Below, in pieces: positions 30,327 to 39,090 of a stretch of DNA of 64,000 nt (positions are counted from its first letter, which is position 1; every line of letters begins with the position of its first letter). A program made the position numbers and the translations under genes. Source of the DNA: JBBROS01 sp963752225 (GTDB lineage Bacteria; Pseudomonadota; Alphaproteobacteria; Acetobacterales; Acetobacteraceae). The DNA is taken from contig CAVVXS010000003.1 in the NCBI GenBank assembly GCA_963752225.1, positions 40,730-104,729 on the forward strand, read 5' to 3'. The notes beneath the pieces were generated by a model. It was not told where the DNA came from. It searched no databases and saw only the letters and a program-made list of their open reading frames with translations.

Positions 30327-31124
30327 ATGCCGATCATCGAACCCGCATCCCAGCCAGCGCCCCCCGGCCAGGCGGCCGCGCCCGAGCAGCCGGTGGCCCC
30401 GGGCCGCACGGTGGGCCGCATCACCGCAGCGCCGGCGCCGGAAACGCGGCGCCTGTATGCGGCCGACTGGGCCGATTTCTGCCAGTGGTGCCGGGCGGAA
30501 CGGGTCGCCCCGCTGCCGGCCTGCGCCGAAACCGTGGCCGCCTTTCTGCTCGCCCGCGCGCCCGGGCTTGGGCGTGCGGCGCTCGCACGCCGGCGCGCCG
30601 CCATCGCCGCCGCCCATCGCGCGGCCGCGCAACCGGTGCCGGTGCTCGACGCCGCCGCGCGCCGGGCCTTGCGCCGCGCCCGGGCTCCGGCCGCCGCCCG
30701 ACCCGGCTCGGCGCGGCCCACCGCGGCGCGCCTGGTGCAGTTGGCGGCGCGCTGCCCCGGCGACCTCGCCGGGCTGCGCGATCGGGCGGTGCTGCTGCTG
30801 GCGGCCGCGGGGCGGCGGCCGAGCGCCAAGATGCCGGTCGCGGTGCTGCTCCGGCTCGACGCCGAGGACGTGCGCTTCGTCGAAGCGGGGGCGACGCTCG
30901 TGCTGCACCCGCGCAGTGACGACCGGTCCGTGCAGGAAGTCGTGACGGTGCCGCGGGCGGCCACGCCGGCCGGCTGCCCGGTGCGGGCGCTCGAGCACTG
31001 GATGCGCGCGTCGGACACGCAATTCGGTCCGGTGTTCCGCAAGGTGGACCGCTGGGGCAACGTGGAGCATGCCGGGCTCGGCCCCGACGGCCTGCGCCGG
31101 ATCGTCGCAAGGCGGACCGCGTGA
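30327..31124 (+). CDS. tyrosine-recombinase-like protein lacking the catalytic C-terminus
   Basis: About 265 residues. The N-terminal SAM-like core-binding part (ETRRLYAADWADFCQWCRAE) and the start of the catalytic domain (LRDRAVLLLAAAGRRPSAKM...LRLDAEDVRF) resemble phage-integrase family proteins, including the complete integrase at 59.0-60.0 kb. The usual box II HxxR and the nucleophilic tyrosine are absent; the protein stops at LRRIVARRTA. The Lys of the family KTD segment is also missing (RSDDRS). It should be unable to cut DNA but might bind it. It is followed closely by an unknown gene and a ScpA-like gene on the same strand. Confidence 0.7.
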   Translation: MPIIEPASQPAPPGQAAAPEQPVAPGRTVGRITAAPAPETRRLYAADWADFCQWCRAERVAPLPACAETVAAFLLARAPGLGRAALARRRAAIAAAHRAAAQPVPVLDAAARRALRRARAPAAARPGSARPTAARLVQLAARCPGDLAGLRDRAVLLLAAAGRRPSAKMPVAVLLRLDAEDVRFVEAGATLVLHPRSDDRSVQEVVTVPRAATPAGCPVRALEHWMRASDTQFGPVFRKVDRWGNVEHAGLGPDGLRRIVARRTA

Positions 31125-31137
31125 CAGGCGGGGCGCG

Positions 31138-31893
31138 GTGACACGCCGTTCGGCGGCCGGCAAGGCGGTGCAGGCGGCCGACGCGTTGGACGCTTGGCTG
31201 ACCGGCCACAGCGGCGCCGGTCCGGAACCGGCCGAGAACAGCCCCGCACCGGGCGTCGATCCCGGCGGTCCGGCGACGACGGCCGCGCCGCGCGCAGCGG
31301 CCTCTCCGGGCACGCGCCCGGTGCCGGACCACACCGATTGGCTGCTGCACCGCCTCGCTGTCGATGGCCCCAAAGCCGAGCTGGCCGCCCTGCGGGAGGC
31401 TGCTTCCGGCGCTGGGCTCGTCCCCTGGGAGCTCGACCTCGACGTGCTGGAAGAGGATTGGCTGCATCGGCTGCTTGCCCCGGCCGGGCGGACGCTGTCG
31501 CTCTCCGGCGCCCGCGTGCTCGCCGGGCAGCTGCGCGACGCGGTGGAGCGGCGGCACGCGCTGGCCCACGCCCGGGTCGGGCGGAGCCGAGCCTGCGCCT
31601 TCGACCTGCACGCGCTGCTTCCGGTTCCCCCGGACGTGCTGCGGCTCGGTCCCGACCACCCCGACGCGATCGGCTGGCTGTGGCGGCACTGGGGCACCAC
31701 GACGGCGTTGCGGCACGTGTTTGAGGATCAGGCGGCGGCCGAGCGTGCCGGCTTGCCGCTCGACAACGGCCAGGCCGCCTGGTGCCTGACATTCTGGGCC
31801 GCCGATTGGACGCCGTGGGCCGCGTTCGCGACGCTGCGCCGCGCCTGGCCGGCGTTGCGGTTCGTGGTGCGGCCGATCTACGACCCGGTGTGA
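31138..31893 (+). CDS. unknown protein between recombinase-like and ScpA-like genes
   Basis: About 251 residues from GTG 31138, 14 bp after the recombinase-like gene. The first 65 residues are Pro/Ala-rich and low complexity; the rest is well formed with many tryptophans (TDWLLHRL, EDWLHRLL, IGWLWRHWGTTTALRHV, WCLTFWAADWTPWAAF). The WRHWGTT...FWAADWTPW pattern loosely recalls the NWGTKW...TAWSPP pattern of plasmid/phage YubB/Api92-like ferredoxin-fold proteins; this is a weak, by-eye similarity. The stop codon overlaps the ATG of the ScpA-like gene (TGATG), so it is co-translated with it. Confidence 0.7.
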   Translation: MTRRSAAGKAVQAADALDAWLTGHSGAGPEPAENSPAPGVDPGGPATTAAPRAAASPGTRPVPDHTDWLLHRLAVDGPKAELAALREAASGAGLVPWELDLDVLEEDWLHRLLAPAGRTLSLSGARVLAGQLRDAVERRHALAHARVGRSRACAFDLHALLPVPPDVLRLGPDHPDAIGWLWRHWGTTTALRHVFEDQAAAERAGLPLDNGQAAWCLTFWAADWTPWAAFATLRRAWPALRFVVRPIYDPV

Positions 31894-32741
31894 TGCCGTC
31901 CGACCTCGCCCCTGCCCCGCCCTTGCCCGGCCAAGCCGATGCCTGGGAGGAGGCGCCGTTGCGCCAGCCGACCGGACACGACGCGCCGGTGCTGGCGATC
32001 GACGGGTTCGAGGGGCCGATCGACTGGCTGCTGGACCTGGCCCGGGCCCGCAAAATCGACCTCGCGCGGCTGTCGATCCTGGCCTTGGTGGAGGCCTTCG
32101 CCGACGCCCTTGAGGCGGCGCTGGGGCGGCAGCAGGCGGCCGGGCTGCGGCTGATGGCATGGGGCGACTGGCTGGTGATGGCGTCGACCCTCACCTTGCT
32201 GCGGTCGCGCCTGCTGCTGCCGGCCGACCGCGCCGCGTCCGACGCCGCCCGGGTCGAGGCGGAAGCGTTGCGCCGGCAGTTGCTCGACCGCCAGCAGATC
32301 GCGACCGCCGCGGCGTGGCTGGAGCGGCGGCCGCAGCTCGGGCGCGACGTGTTCGGGCGTGGCGCCGGCGATCGCCCGGCCGACGCGGCGGCGCGGGTCG
32401 GCGATGTTACCGCGCTGTTCCGGGCGTGCCTGGTCGCGCTGCGGGTGCCGGACGATGCCGAGGAGATCTTCCGGCCGCGCCCGCCGCTATGGACCATGCC
32501 GCAAGCGGCGGCGCGGATCCGGGCTCTGCTGCCGGGCTTGGGGGAGCGGGGCGGCGCGTTCGAGGCGTTCCTGCCGCGGCTGCCGCGGGACGTCGCGGAT
32601 CGGCCACTGCGCTGCCGGGCGGCGGTGGCGGGGACATTCGCGGCGACGCTGGAGCTCGCCCGGGACGGGACGCTGCGACTGGCGCAGGAAGGGGCCGGCC
32701 TCGTCGCCTACGCCGCCAGCCCGGCCGCAGGGGAGTCCTGA
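31893..32741 (+). CDS. ScpA-like kleisin (segregation/condensation protein A family)
   Basis: 282 residues. The kleisin N-terminal signature is visible at about residues 32-65 (VLAIDGFEGPIDWLLDLARA-RKIDLARLSILALVEAF), close to FEGPLDLLLHLI...DI of ScpA. A middle part (AWGDWLVMASTLTLLRSRLLLP) and a C-terminal winged-helix-like part follow. ScpA bridges the SMC heads with ScpB in chromosome condensation. Here it sits apart from any scpB and next to a recombinase-like gene, so it is likely a second, accessory ScpA paralogue. It starts at ATG 31893 overlapping the upstream stop. Confidence 0.8.
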   Translation: MPSDLAPAPPLPGQADAWEEAPLRQPTGHDAPVLAIDGFEGPIDWLLDLARARKIDLARLSILALVEAFADALEAALGRQQAAGLRLMAWGDWLVMASTLTLLRSRLLLPADRAASDAARVEAEALRRQLLDRQQIATAAAWLERRPQLGRDVFGRGAGDRPADAAARVGDVTALFRACLVALRVPDDAEEIFRPRPPLWTMPQAAARIRALLPGLGERGGAFEAFLPRLPRDVADRPLRCRAAVAGTFAATLELARDGTLRLAQEGAGLVAYAASPAAGES

Positions 32742-32751
32742 GCTCGACGCG

Positions 32752-33162
32752 TCACACCGGCCGGGCGACCGGGCCGGGTTCGGCGAGTTCGTCGATGATC
32801 GGACAGTCCGGCCGATGGTCGCCGCTGCAGGCGTCGGCGAGGGTGCGCAGGGTGCGGCTCATGGCTTGCAGCTCCGCCGCCTTGGCTTCCAGCGCGGCGA
32901 CGTGGGCGAGTGCCAACCGCTTCACGTCCCCGCTGGCCCGATGCTTGTCGCGCCACAACGCCAGCAGCTCCCGCATCTCCGCCATGGAGAAGCCGAGATC
33001 GCGGGCACGGTGCACGAAGCGGAGCGTGTGGATGTCGGCGTCGGCGTAGCGGCGGTATCCGGCCTGGCTGCGCGAGGCGGCCGGGAGCAGGCCGACGCTT
33101 TCGTAGTAGCGGATCATCTTCGCCGACACGCCGCTGGCGCGGGCCGCCTCGCCGATGTTCAC
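32752..33162 (-). CDS. cueR: CueR-type MerR family copper-responsive regulator
   Basis: 136 residues: N-terminal MerR winged helix (NIGEAARASGVSAKMIRYYESVGLLP...GYRRY), dimerisation helix, and a Cys-binding loop near the end (CSGDHRPDC), the spacing that binds Cu+ in CueR. It would activate copA and copZ by distorting their spacer DNA. It starts at GTG 33162 overlapping the copA stop (GTGA), so it is the last gene of the copA operon. Two matching boxes lie between copA and copZ. Confidence 0.9.
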   Translation of the reverse strand: MNIGEAARASGVSAKMIRYYESVGLLPAASRSQAGYRRYADADIHTLRFVHRARDLGFSMAEMRELLALWRDKHRASGDVKRLALAHVAALEAKAAELQAMSRTLRTLADACSGDHRPDCPIIDELAEPGPVARPV

Positions 33163-35600
33163 CGGGGTGCCTCCGCCACGGCGGCCGCCGGGCGCCAGCG
33201 CCGCAGCAGCAGCGCGCTACCGACCACGCTGACGCTCGAGAACGCCATCGCGGCGCCGGCCAGCACCGGGCTCAACAGCCCGAACGCGGCCAGCGGGATG
33301 CCGACCAGGTTGTAGGCGAAGGCCCAGAACAGGCCCTGGCGGATGCGCCGGCCGGTGCGCGCGGCGATGTCGAGCGCGGCCGGAACCAGCATCGGGTCGC
33401 CGCGCATCAGGGTGATGCCGGCAGCCGCGGCGGCGACGTCGGTGCCGGTCGCCATCGCCAGGCCGAGATCGGCCGCGGCAAGGGCGGCGGCGTCGTTCAC
33501 CCCGTCGCCGACCATCGCCACCGGACCCGCGGCGCGCAAGGCGGTCACGACCGCGGCCTTGTCAGCCGGCAACGCCTCGGCCCGAACTTCGTCGATGCCG
33601 AGCGCACGGGCAGCGGCCGCTGCGGCGCCAGCGTTGTCGCCGGTCAGCAGCACGACGCGCTTTCCGGCCGCGCGCAGAAGCGCCACCGCGGCAGCGGCTC
33701 CGGCCTTCGGCGCGTCGCCGAACCCGAGCACGGCCAGCAGCCGGCCACCATCGGCTAGGTAGGACACGGTGCGTCCGTCGGCAGCCAGACGGCCGGCGTC
33801 GGCCTGAACTGCCGCGACGTCCACGCCGGCGTCTGCCATCAGCCTCCCATTGCCGAGCAGCAAGTGCCGCCCCGCCACCCGGCCTTCGAGCCCGCGCCCC
33901 GGCAGCGCGCGCACCTCCTCGGCCCGCGTTTCGTCCGGCGCCCCATCCAGCCGGGCCGCACGTTCGATCACGGCGCGCGCCAGCGGGTGTTCGCTGCCCG
34001 CCTGCAGCGCGGCGGCGAGACGCAGCGCCGCGTCCGCCTCGACGCCGGCGGCCGGCAGCAGCGCCATCAGTTCCGGCCGGCCTTCGGTCAAGGTGCCGGT
34101 CTTGTCGAACACCAGGGTGCGGATCGCGCCCGCGCGCTCGAGCGAGGCAGGGTCGCGGATCAGGATGCCGTGCCGGGCGGCGACGCCGGTTCCGACCATG
34201 ATCGCGGCCGGGGTGGCGAGGCCCAGCGCGCACGGGCAGGCGATCACCAGCACCGCGACCGCATTCACCACCGCCGCTTCCACGCCCGCGCCGGCAACCC
34301 ACCAGCCGACGAACGTCACCGCGGCGATCGCCGCGACCACGGGTACGAACACCGCGCTGACCCTGTCCACCAAGCGCTGCACTGGCGGCTTGGCCGCCTG
34401 CGCGTCCTCGACCAGGCGCACCATTCGGGCAAGCTGGCTTTCGGCGCCGACCGCCGATACCTCGGCCAGCAGCACCGCTTCGCCGTTCACCGCACCGCCG
34501 ACCAGCCGGTCGCCGCGGCGCTTCGGCACTGGCAGGCTTTCGCCGGTCAGCAGGCTCTCGTCGGCGCTGCCGGTGCCGTCCCGCACGGTCGCGTCCGCGG
34601 CGATGCGCTCGCCGGGCCGGACCACCAGCAGGTCGCCGACGCGCAGCTCGTCCGCCGGGATGTCGCGGTCGGTGCCGTCCCGCCGCACCCGGGCCGTATC
34701 CGGACGGAGCCGCTGCAAGGCGCGGATGGCTTCGCCGGCCTGGCGCCGGGCGCCCGCTTCCAGCCACTTGCCCAGCCGCACCAGGGCGATCACGGCGGCC
34801 GACGCCTCGAAAAAGAGGTGGCCGCCATGCCCGGCGGCCAGCTCCCAGATGCTCAGGCCGTAGGCGGCGCCGGTGCCGAGCGCGACCAAGCTGTCCATGT
34901 TGCCGGTTCCGGCCAGCAACGCCTTCCAGGCGCCGCGAAAGAACCGGGCGCCGAACCCGAACTGCACCACGGTCGCGAGCAGCACCTGCGCCGCAGGCGG
35001 CAGCGCGACGTCCACGCCGAACGGCATCAGCAGCATCGGCGCCAACAACGGTGCGGCGCAGGCCAAGGCCGCGGCCGCCAGCATGCCGTCGCGGCCGGCC
35101 GGCTGAACCGAGGGGGCCGCTGCTGCGACCACTGGGCTCGCCTTGTAGCCGGCCCGGCGCACCGCCGCCAGCAGCGCGGCAGCCTCGGCCGAGCCGGCAA
35201 AGGCCCGGACCCGCGCCCGCTCGGTGGCAAGGTTTACCTCGGCTGCCAGCACGCCCGGCACCGCCAGCAACGCCCGCTCGACCCGGCCGGCGCAGGACGC
35301 GCAGGTCATGCCGTCCACGGCGAGGTCCGTCATTTGCTCGAGGGCCGGGTAGCCCGCCGCCTGCAGCGCCTTGGCCAGCTCCGCTGCCTGGAAGCCGGGC
35401 GCCACGTCGGCCGATGCCCGCTCGCTGGCGAGGTTCACCGCCACGTGCTCCACCCCAGGCACGGCTGCGGCGGCTCGTTCCACCCGGCGCACGCAGGCGG
35501 CGCAACTCATGCCGCCAACCTGGACGTCGACCCGCGCCGTCGCCGCAGCACTCAGGCAGCCGTCGACCGGCCGCGCGACGATCTGGTCCATGTCGTTCAT
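33159..35600 (-). CDS. copA: copper-exporting P1B-type ATPase
   Basis: Cu+ efflux pump of the inner membrane, about 813 residues. Two N-terminal heavy-metal domains carry GGMSCAAC and VDGMTCASC. The membrane CPC motif is VIACPCALGLATP, the phosphorylation site DKTGTLTEG, the ATP site includes GSEHPLARAV, and the hinge is VAMVGDGVNDAAALAAADLG. The start is ATG 35600; an in-frame start at 35636 also exists. It is co-transcribed with cueR and divergent from copZ. Confidence 0.95.
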   Translation of the reverse strand: MNDMDQIVARPVDGCLSAAATARVDVQVGGMSCAACVRRVERAAAAVPGVEHVAVNLASERASADVAPGFQAAELAKALQAAGYPALEQMTDLAVDGMTCASCAGRVERALLAVPGVLAAEVNLATERARVRAFAGSAEAAALLAAVRRAGYKASPVVAAAAPSVQPAGRDGMLAAAALACAAPLLAPMLLMPFGVDVALPPAAQVLLATVVQFGFGARFFRGAWKALLAGTGNMDSLVALGTGAAYGLSIWELAAGHGGHLFFEASAAVIALVRLGKWLEAGARRQAGEAIRALQRLRPDTARVRRDGTDRDIPADELRVGDLLVVRPGERIAADATVRDGTGSADESLLTGESLPVPKRRGDRLVGGAVNGEAVLLAEVSAVGAESQLARMVRLVEDAQAAKPPVQRLVDRVSAVFVPVVAAIAAVTFVGWWVAGAGVEAAVVNAVAVLVIACPCALGLATPAAIMVGTGVAARHGILIRDPASLERAGAIRTLVFDKTGTLTEGRPELMALLPAAGVEADAALRLAAALQAGSEHPLARAVIERAARLDGAPDETRAEEVRALPGRGLEGRVAGRHLLLGNGRLMADAGVDVAAVQADAGRLAADGRTVSYLADGGRLLAVLGFGDAPKAGAAAAVALLRAAGKRVVLLTGDNAGAAAAAARALGIDEVRAEALPADKAAVVTALRAAGPVAMVGDGVNDAAALAAADLGLAMATGTDVAAAAAGITLMRGDPMLVPAALDIAARTGRRIRQGLFWAFAYNLVGIPLAAFGLLSPVLAGAAMAFSSVSVVGSALLLRRWRPAAAVAEAPR

Positions 35601-35627
35601 CCTCGCACCATCGGGCGTGGAGATGGG

Positions 35628-35651
35628 GGTTCCCACGGTGGGAAGGTCAAG
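35628..35651 (-). promoter_or_regulatory. CueR-type operator/-35 for copA
   Basis: On the minus strand the sequence reads TTGACC followed by a box with the palindrome TTCCCAC-C-GTGGGAA. The TTGACCTTCC...GGAA layout is typical of CueR promoters. It lies about 30-50 bp upstream of the copA start. Confidence 0.65.
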
Positions 35652-35664
35652 GGGTGGGCGCCGC

Positions 35665-35686
35665 TTGACCTTGCCAGCTTGGAAGG
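35665..35686 (+). promoter_or_regulatory. CueR-type operator/-35 for copZ
   Basis: TTGACC at 35665-35670 overlaps the dyad ACCTTGCCAGCTTGGAAGG at 35668-35686, which matches the CueR consensus arrangement. It lies about 50 bp upstream of copZ and faces it. With the copA box, each divergent promoter has its own site. Confidence 0.65.
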
Positions 35687-35737
35687 AGGCAGACCGATCC
35701 TGCGGCCGGAACCAGGCGCGCAGACCAGGAGAACGCG

Positions 35738-35935
35738 ATGCAACGCTTCAAAGTCGATGGCATGACCTGCGGCCATTGCGAGCGCGCAGTGACCGAGGCG
35801 ATCCTTACGGTCGACCCGGGCGCCACGGTGCAGGTGGACCGGCCCGCCGGGACCGTGAGCACCGACAGCCAGGCCGATCCGCAACGGCTGGCGGCAGCGG
35901 TGCAGGCCGAGGGCTACGACGCGAGGCCGCTTTAA
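35738..35935 (+). CDS. copZ: CopZ-like copper chaperone
   Basis: Single heavy-metal-associated domain of 65 residues with the metal site MTCGHC (residues 9-14) and AVTEAI. It would carry Cu+ in the cytoplasm to CopA and CueR. It starts at ATG 35738 with AGGAG upstream, divergent from copA, and its stop overlaps the end of the convergent BLUF gene by 4 bp. Confidence 0.9.
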   Translation: MQRFKVDGMTCGHCERAVTEAILTVDPGATVQVDRPAGTVSTDSQADPQRLAAAVQAEGYDARPL

Positions 35936-36375
35936 GCGGCCAGCGGGGCCAACCACTCGGTTTCACGGACGACGACCGAACGCAGCAGCTCCAGCAACTC
36001 GGTGCCGGCGCTGGACTGGTTCGAGAACGCGTCTGCGAGCGTAACGCCGGGCAGCCCGGCATCGGCCGAACCGGCGCCGGCGAACCCCATCGACCAGGTC
36101 GGGAACTCGCGCGCGGCGATGGGTCCGGCCTGGAGCACCGTCACGTCGCTGTGCCGCTGATCGCACTGAATGCGCTCGAACGCCTGCTCCACCGCGGCGA
36201 TCGGGCCTTCGAGCACTTGGGCGAAGCATCCGTCGCTGAACAGCAGGCCGCCGGTCAGCTGGTCGCGCGCATTGTTCGCCCGCGACGTGGCCAGGATCTC
36301 GGCGATCGCATGCGGCGCCGAGTTCGCGGCAAGCCGACTGCGGCTGCAATACAGGACGCGAAACAGCTGCGTCAT
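35932..36375 (-). CDS. BLUF-domain blue-light photoreceptor
   Basis: 147 residues. The BLUF fold binds FAD and senses blue light: LFRVLYCSRS (Tyr of the light switch), HAIAEILATSRANNARDQLTGGLLFSDGCFAQVLEGP (Asn, Gln and the SRANN flavin signature) and QCDQRHSDVTVL. The C-terminal part (LLELLRSVVV) is a short helix with no output domain. The start is ATG 36375. It lies 46 bp downstream of a GGDEF-EAL gene on the same strand, suggesting light input into cyclic-di-GMP signalling. Confidence 0.92.
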   Translation of the reverse strand: MTQLFRVLYCSRSRLAANSAPHAIAEILATSRANNARDQLTGGLLFSDGCFAQVLEGPIAAVEQAFERIQCDQRHSDVTVLQAGPIAAREFPTWSMGFAGAGSADAGLPGVTLADAFSNQSSAGTELLELLRSVVVRETEWLAPLAA

Positions 36376-36421
36376 GGTCGGAGGTCCTTTCGGCGTTGCC
36401 CCAAGTCGCGCCACGGAGAGT

Positions 36422-38228
36422 TCACTGACACACGAAGTCCGCCAAGACAGCGGCGACCTCGTCGGCCGGAACCGGCTTGCTGAACAGGTAACCCTGCACC
36501 GACGTGCAGCCTTCGGCGCGAATGCGGCGAAGCTGGTCCGAGGTTTCGACGCCTTCGGCGATGGTGGAGATGCCCAGGCTGAGGCCTAGCGCGGTGATGG
36601 CGCGGATGATGGCGTTCTGGCTCGCGACGTCGCCGCGGTCTTTGACGAACGAGCGGTCGATCTTGATCTTGTCGAACGGGAAGCTGTGCAGTTGGCTGAG
36701 CGAGGAATAGCCGGTGCCGAAATCGTCCATCGCCACCCGGACCTCCATCTCTCGCAGGCGGTGCAGCGTCTCCAGCACGGACTGATCGTCGCGCAGCAGG
36801 ACGCTTTCGGTGATCTCGATCTCGAGCCGGTGACCCGGCAGGCCGGACACCTCCAGCGCACGGGCAATGACATCGACGAGCCGGGCGGTGTCGCCGAACT
36901 GGTGCGACGACACGTTGACGGCGACCGAGACGGCAGCCGGCCAGCGCATGGCCTCGCAACACGCCTCGCGCATTACCCACTCGCCCAGCGGCACGATGAG
37001 CCCGATCTCCTCGGCGAGGGGAACGAAATCGGCCGGGGACACGAGGCCGCGCTCGGGATGGCGCCAGCGCAGCAGTGCCTCGAACCCGACCACGGAGTTG
37101 GTGTCGAGATCGATCTGCGGCTGGTAATGCAGTTCGAACTCGCGCAGCGCCAAGGCCCGGCGCAGGTCGATTTCGAGCGCGCGGCGGGCCCGGGCCCGGC
37201 GGTCCATGTCGGGCTTGAAGAAACTGAAGGTGCCGCGGCCCGACTGCTTGGCGTGATACAAAGCGAGGTCGGCGCTGCGCAACAGCTGCGCATAGTCCGC
37301 ACCGTCGTCCGGCGCCACCGCAAGACCGGCGCTGGCGCCGATGTTGATAAGGTGGCCATCGATCAGATAAGGGCGGCCCAGCGTGTCGACGATCCGGGCC
37401 GCCATGCGACCGAGGTCGTCCCGCTCCGGCATCTCCAATGTCAGCAAGGCAAACTCGTCGCCGCCCAGCCGGGCCATCACGTCGGCCGGACGCACCACGG
37501 ATTGCAGCCGCTTGGCCACGACGCGCAGCACCGCATCACCGACCGGATGGCCGAGCGTGTCGTTGACTGCCTTGAACCGGTCCAGGTCGATCATCATCAG
37601 CGCGGGCCCGATTGCGTCGGGACGGGCGGGTTCCAGCGGGGCGGCGTCAGTCTCGTCGCAGGCCGACGGCTCGGCGCCGAGTGCCGCGAGCACCCGCTTC
37701 TCAAACAACGGCCGGCTCGGCAGGCCGGTCAGCGCGTCCCGCATCGCTCGTTCGACGGCCTGCGCCTCGTCCGCGCGGCGCGAGGTGACCTCGTCGAAGG
37801 ACGCGCTCCACTGCCCGTCCTCGAGAAAGGCGACCTGCACCGCGAAGAACCGGGGCACGACGGCGTTGCTGCGCAGCACCAGGCTCGATGACGCCTCGCA
37901 CCCGTCCACGGCGGACCGCAGCAGCGCGTCGAGGCGTTCCAACTCGGCTTCCCCGAACAGGCCGCCGGTACGGAGCAGCTCGATCACCGAGGCAAACTCG
38001 GTCCGCACCCCCGGCTTGAGGTCCAAGGCGCTCACGAGCCGGGTGTTGGTGAACAGGACCTGCAGCGAAGAGTTCGAACGTCAGCACGCCGACCGGCATG
38101 CCGTTCAGCAGCGCCCGGAGATGGTTGTTGCCGGGGTGGTGCCCGGCGGCGGCGGTGCGGTCGGCCACCGGTTCCGAGGTGAGAAAAAAGGCCACAGTCA
38201 CCCCGCCCAGGATCAGACTACGGTCCAA
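36422..38228 (-). pseudogene. PAS-GGDEF-EAL cyclic-di-GMP signalling protein, one frameshift near N-terminus
   Basis: The main frame (36422-38035) encodes a GGDEF domain with LGGDEFALL and MMIDLDRFKAVND, and an EAL domain with FEALLRWRHP, SVAVNVSSHQF, MDDFGTGYSSL and KIDRSFVK. Both domains look catalytically complete. Upstream, the neighbouring frame (38228-38071) carries LRALLNGMPVGVLTFE, which joins SSLQVLFTNTRLVSALDLK to give a PAS-like start; one extra base near 38070 separates them. The corrected protein would be about 600 residues. Either the frame is damaged by sequence error, or translation starts inside. Its neighbour is the BLUF gene 46 bp downstream. Confidence 0.8.
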
Positions 38229-38307
38229 ACGGACCTTGCCGGTTATAACCGGGCCGGCGCGGCCGCTTCGTCAGAAACGGTCATGAGTTGACGCAGGGAG
38301 GCGAACG

Positions 38308-39054
38308 ATGGCGGCAGGTGAGACGGATGCGAGACGGCAACTGATCGAGGCCGGCGCGATCCTCGCCTTCATCGGCCAGGGCGACATGACCCGGGGCCAC
38401 GTGTCGGTTCGCCTGCCGGAGCGGCCGGAGCTATTCCTGATGAAGCCGCACAGCGTCGGCCTGGACGAGATCACGCCGGACAATATCCTGACGATCGGGA
38501 TGGACGGCGCCGTGGTCGCAGGCTCGGCGCGGCGGCACAGCGAGGTGTTCATCCATTCCGAGATCTACCGCGCCCGGCCGGACGTGGGCGCCGTCATCCA
38601 CACCCATCCGCGGCATGCAATCGCGTTCTCGGCCACCGGGCGCCCGCTGCGGCCGCTCTGCCAGGGCGGCGCCGTGTTTGCTGGCCGGCTGCCGGTGTTC
38701 ACCGCCACAATGGATCTGATCCGCTCGGAGGCGACCGGCCGCGCGGTTGCGGAAGCGCTGGGCCCGCATCAGGCGGTGCTGATGCGGGCGCATGGCGTCG
38801 CCATGACCGGCCGCACGCTGGACGAGGCGGTGATCGGCTGCGTGATGCTGGAGGAGGCCGCGGAGATCCAGCTGCTGGCCGAGGCGGCCGGGATCGACGC
38901 GCCCGACTTCCCGGCCGAGGACGTGGCCCGGCTGCGCGACAACCTCGGGCGGCCTGAGCAGCACGCGATCAACTTCGCCTACCTCGCGCGGCGAGCCATG
39001 GCCGCCCGGCCCCGAGCGACATCCACCCCGACCGGAACGGTTGGAGCGGAGTAG
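38308..39054 (+). CDS. class II aldolase/adducin family protein
   Basis: 248 residues. The zinc-dependent class II aldolase fold is shown by AFIGQGDMTRGHVSVRL, AVIHTHPRHAIAFSATG (His metal ligands), and VLMRAHGVAMTG (third His). Such enzymes act on sugar phosphates or related 3-hydroxy acids. The substrate is unknown and no pathway partner is adjacent. It starts at ATG 38308 with GGGAGG upstream. Confidence 0.88.
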   Translation: MAAGETDARRQLIEAGAILAFIGQGDMTRGHVSVRLPERPELFLMKPHSVGLDEITPDNILTIGMDGAVVAGSARRHSEVFIHSEIYRARPDVGAVIHTHPRHAIAFSATGRPLRPLCQGGAVFAGRLPVFTATMDLIRSEATGRAVAEALGPHQAVLMRAHGVAMTGRTLDEAVIGCVMLEEAAEIQLLAEAAGIDAPDFPAEDVARLRDNLGRPEQHAINFAYLARRAMAARPRATSTPTGTVGAE

Positions 39055-39090
39055 GTTGCAAACCCCCGAACCGCATGTTCGCAGCCTGCC

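Noticed and set aside
29076..32497. Long minus-strand open frames over selB and the ScpA region
   Set aside because: They are antisense to selB and its downstream genes with good motifs; composition is Ser/Arg/Pro-rich with no recognisable domain.
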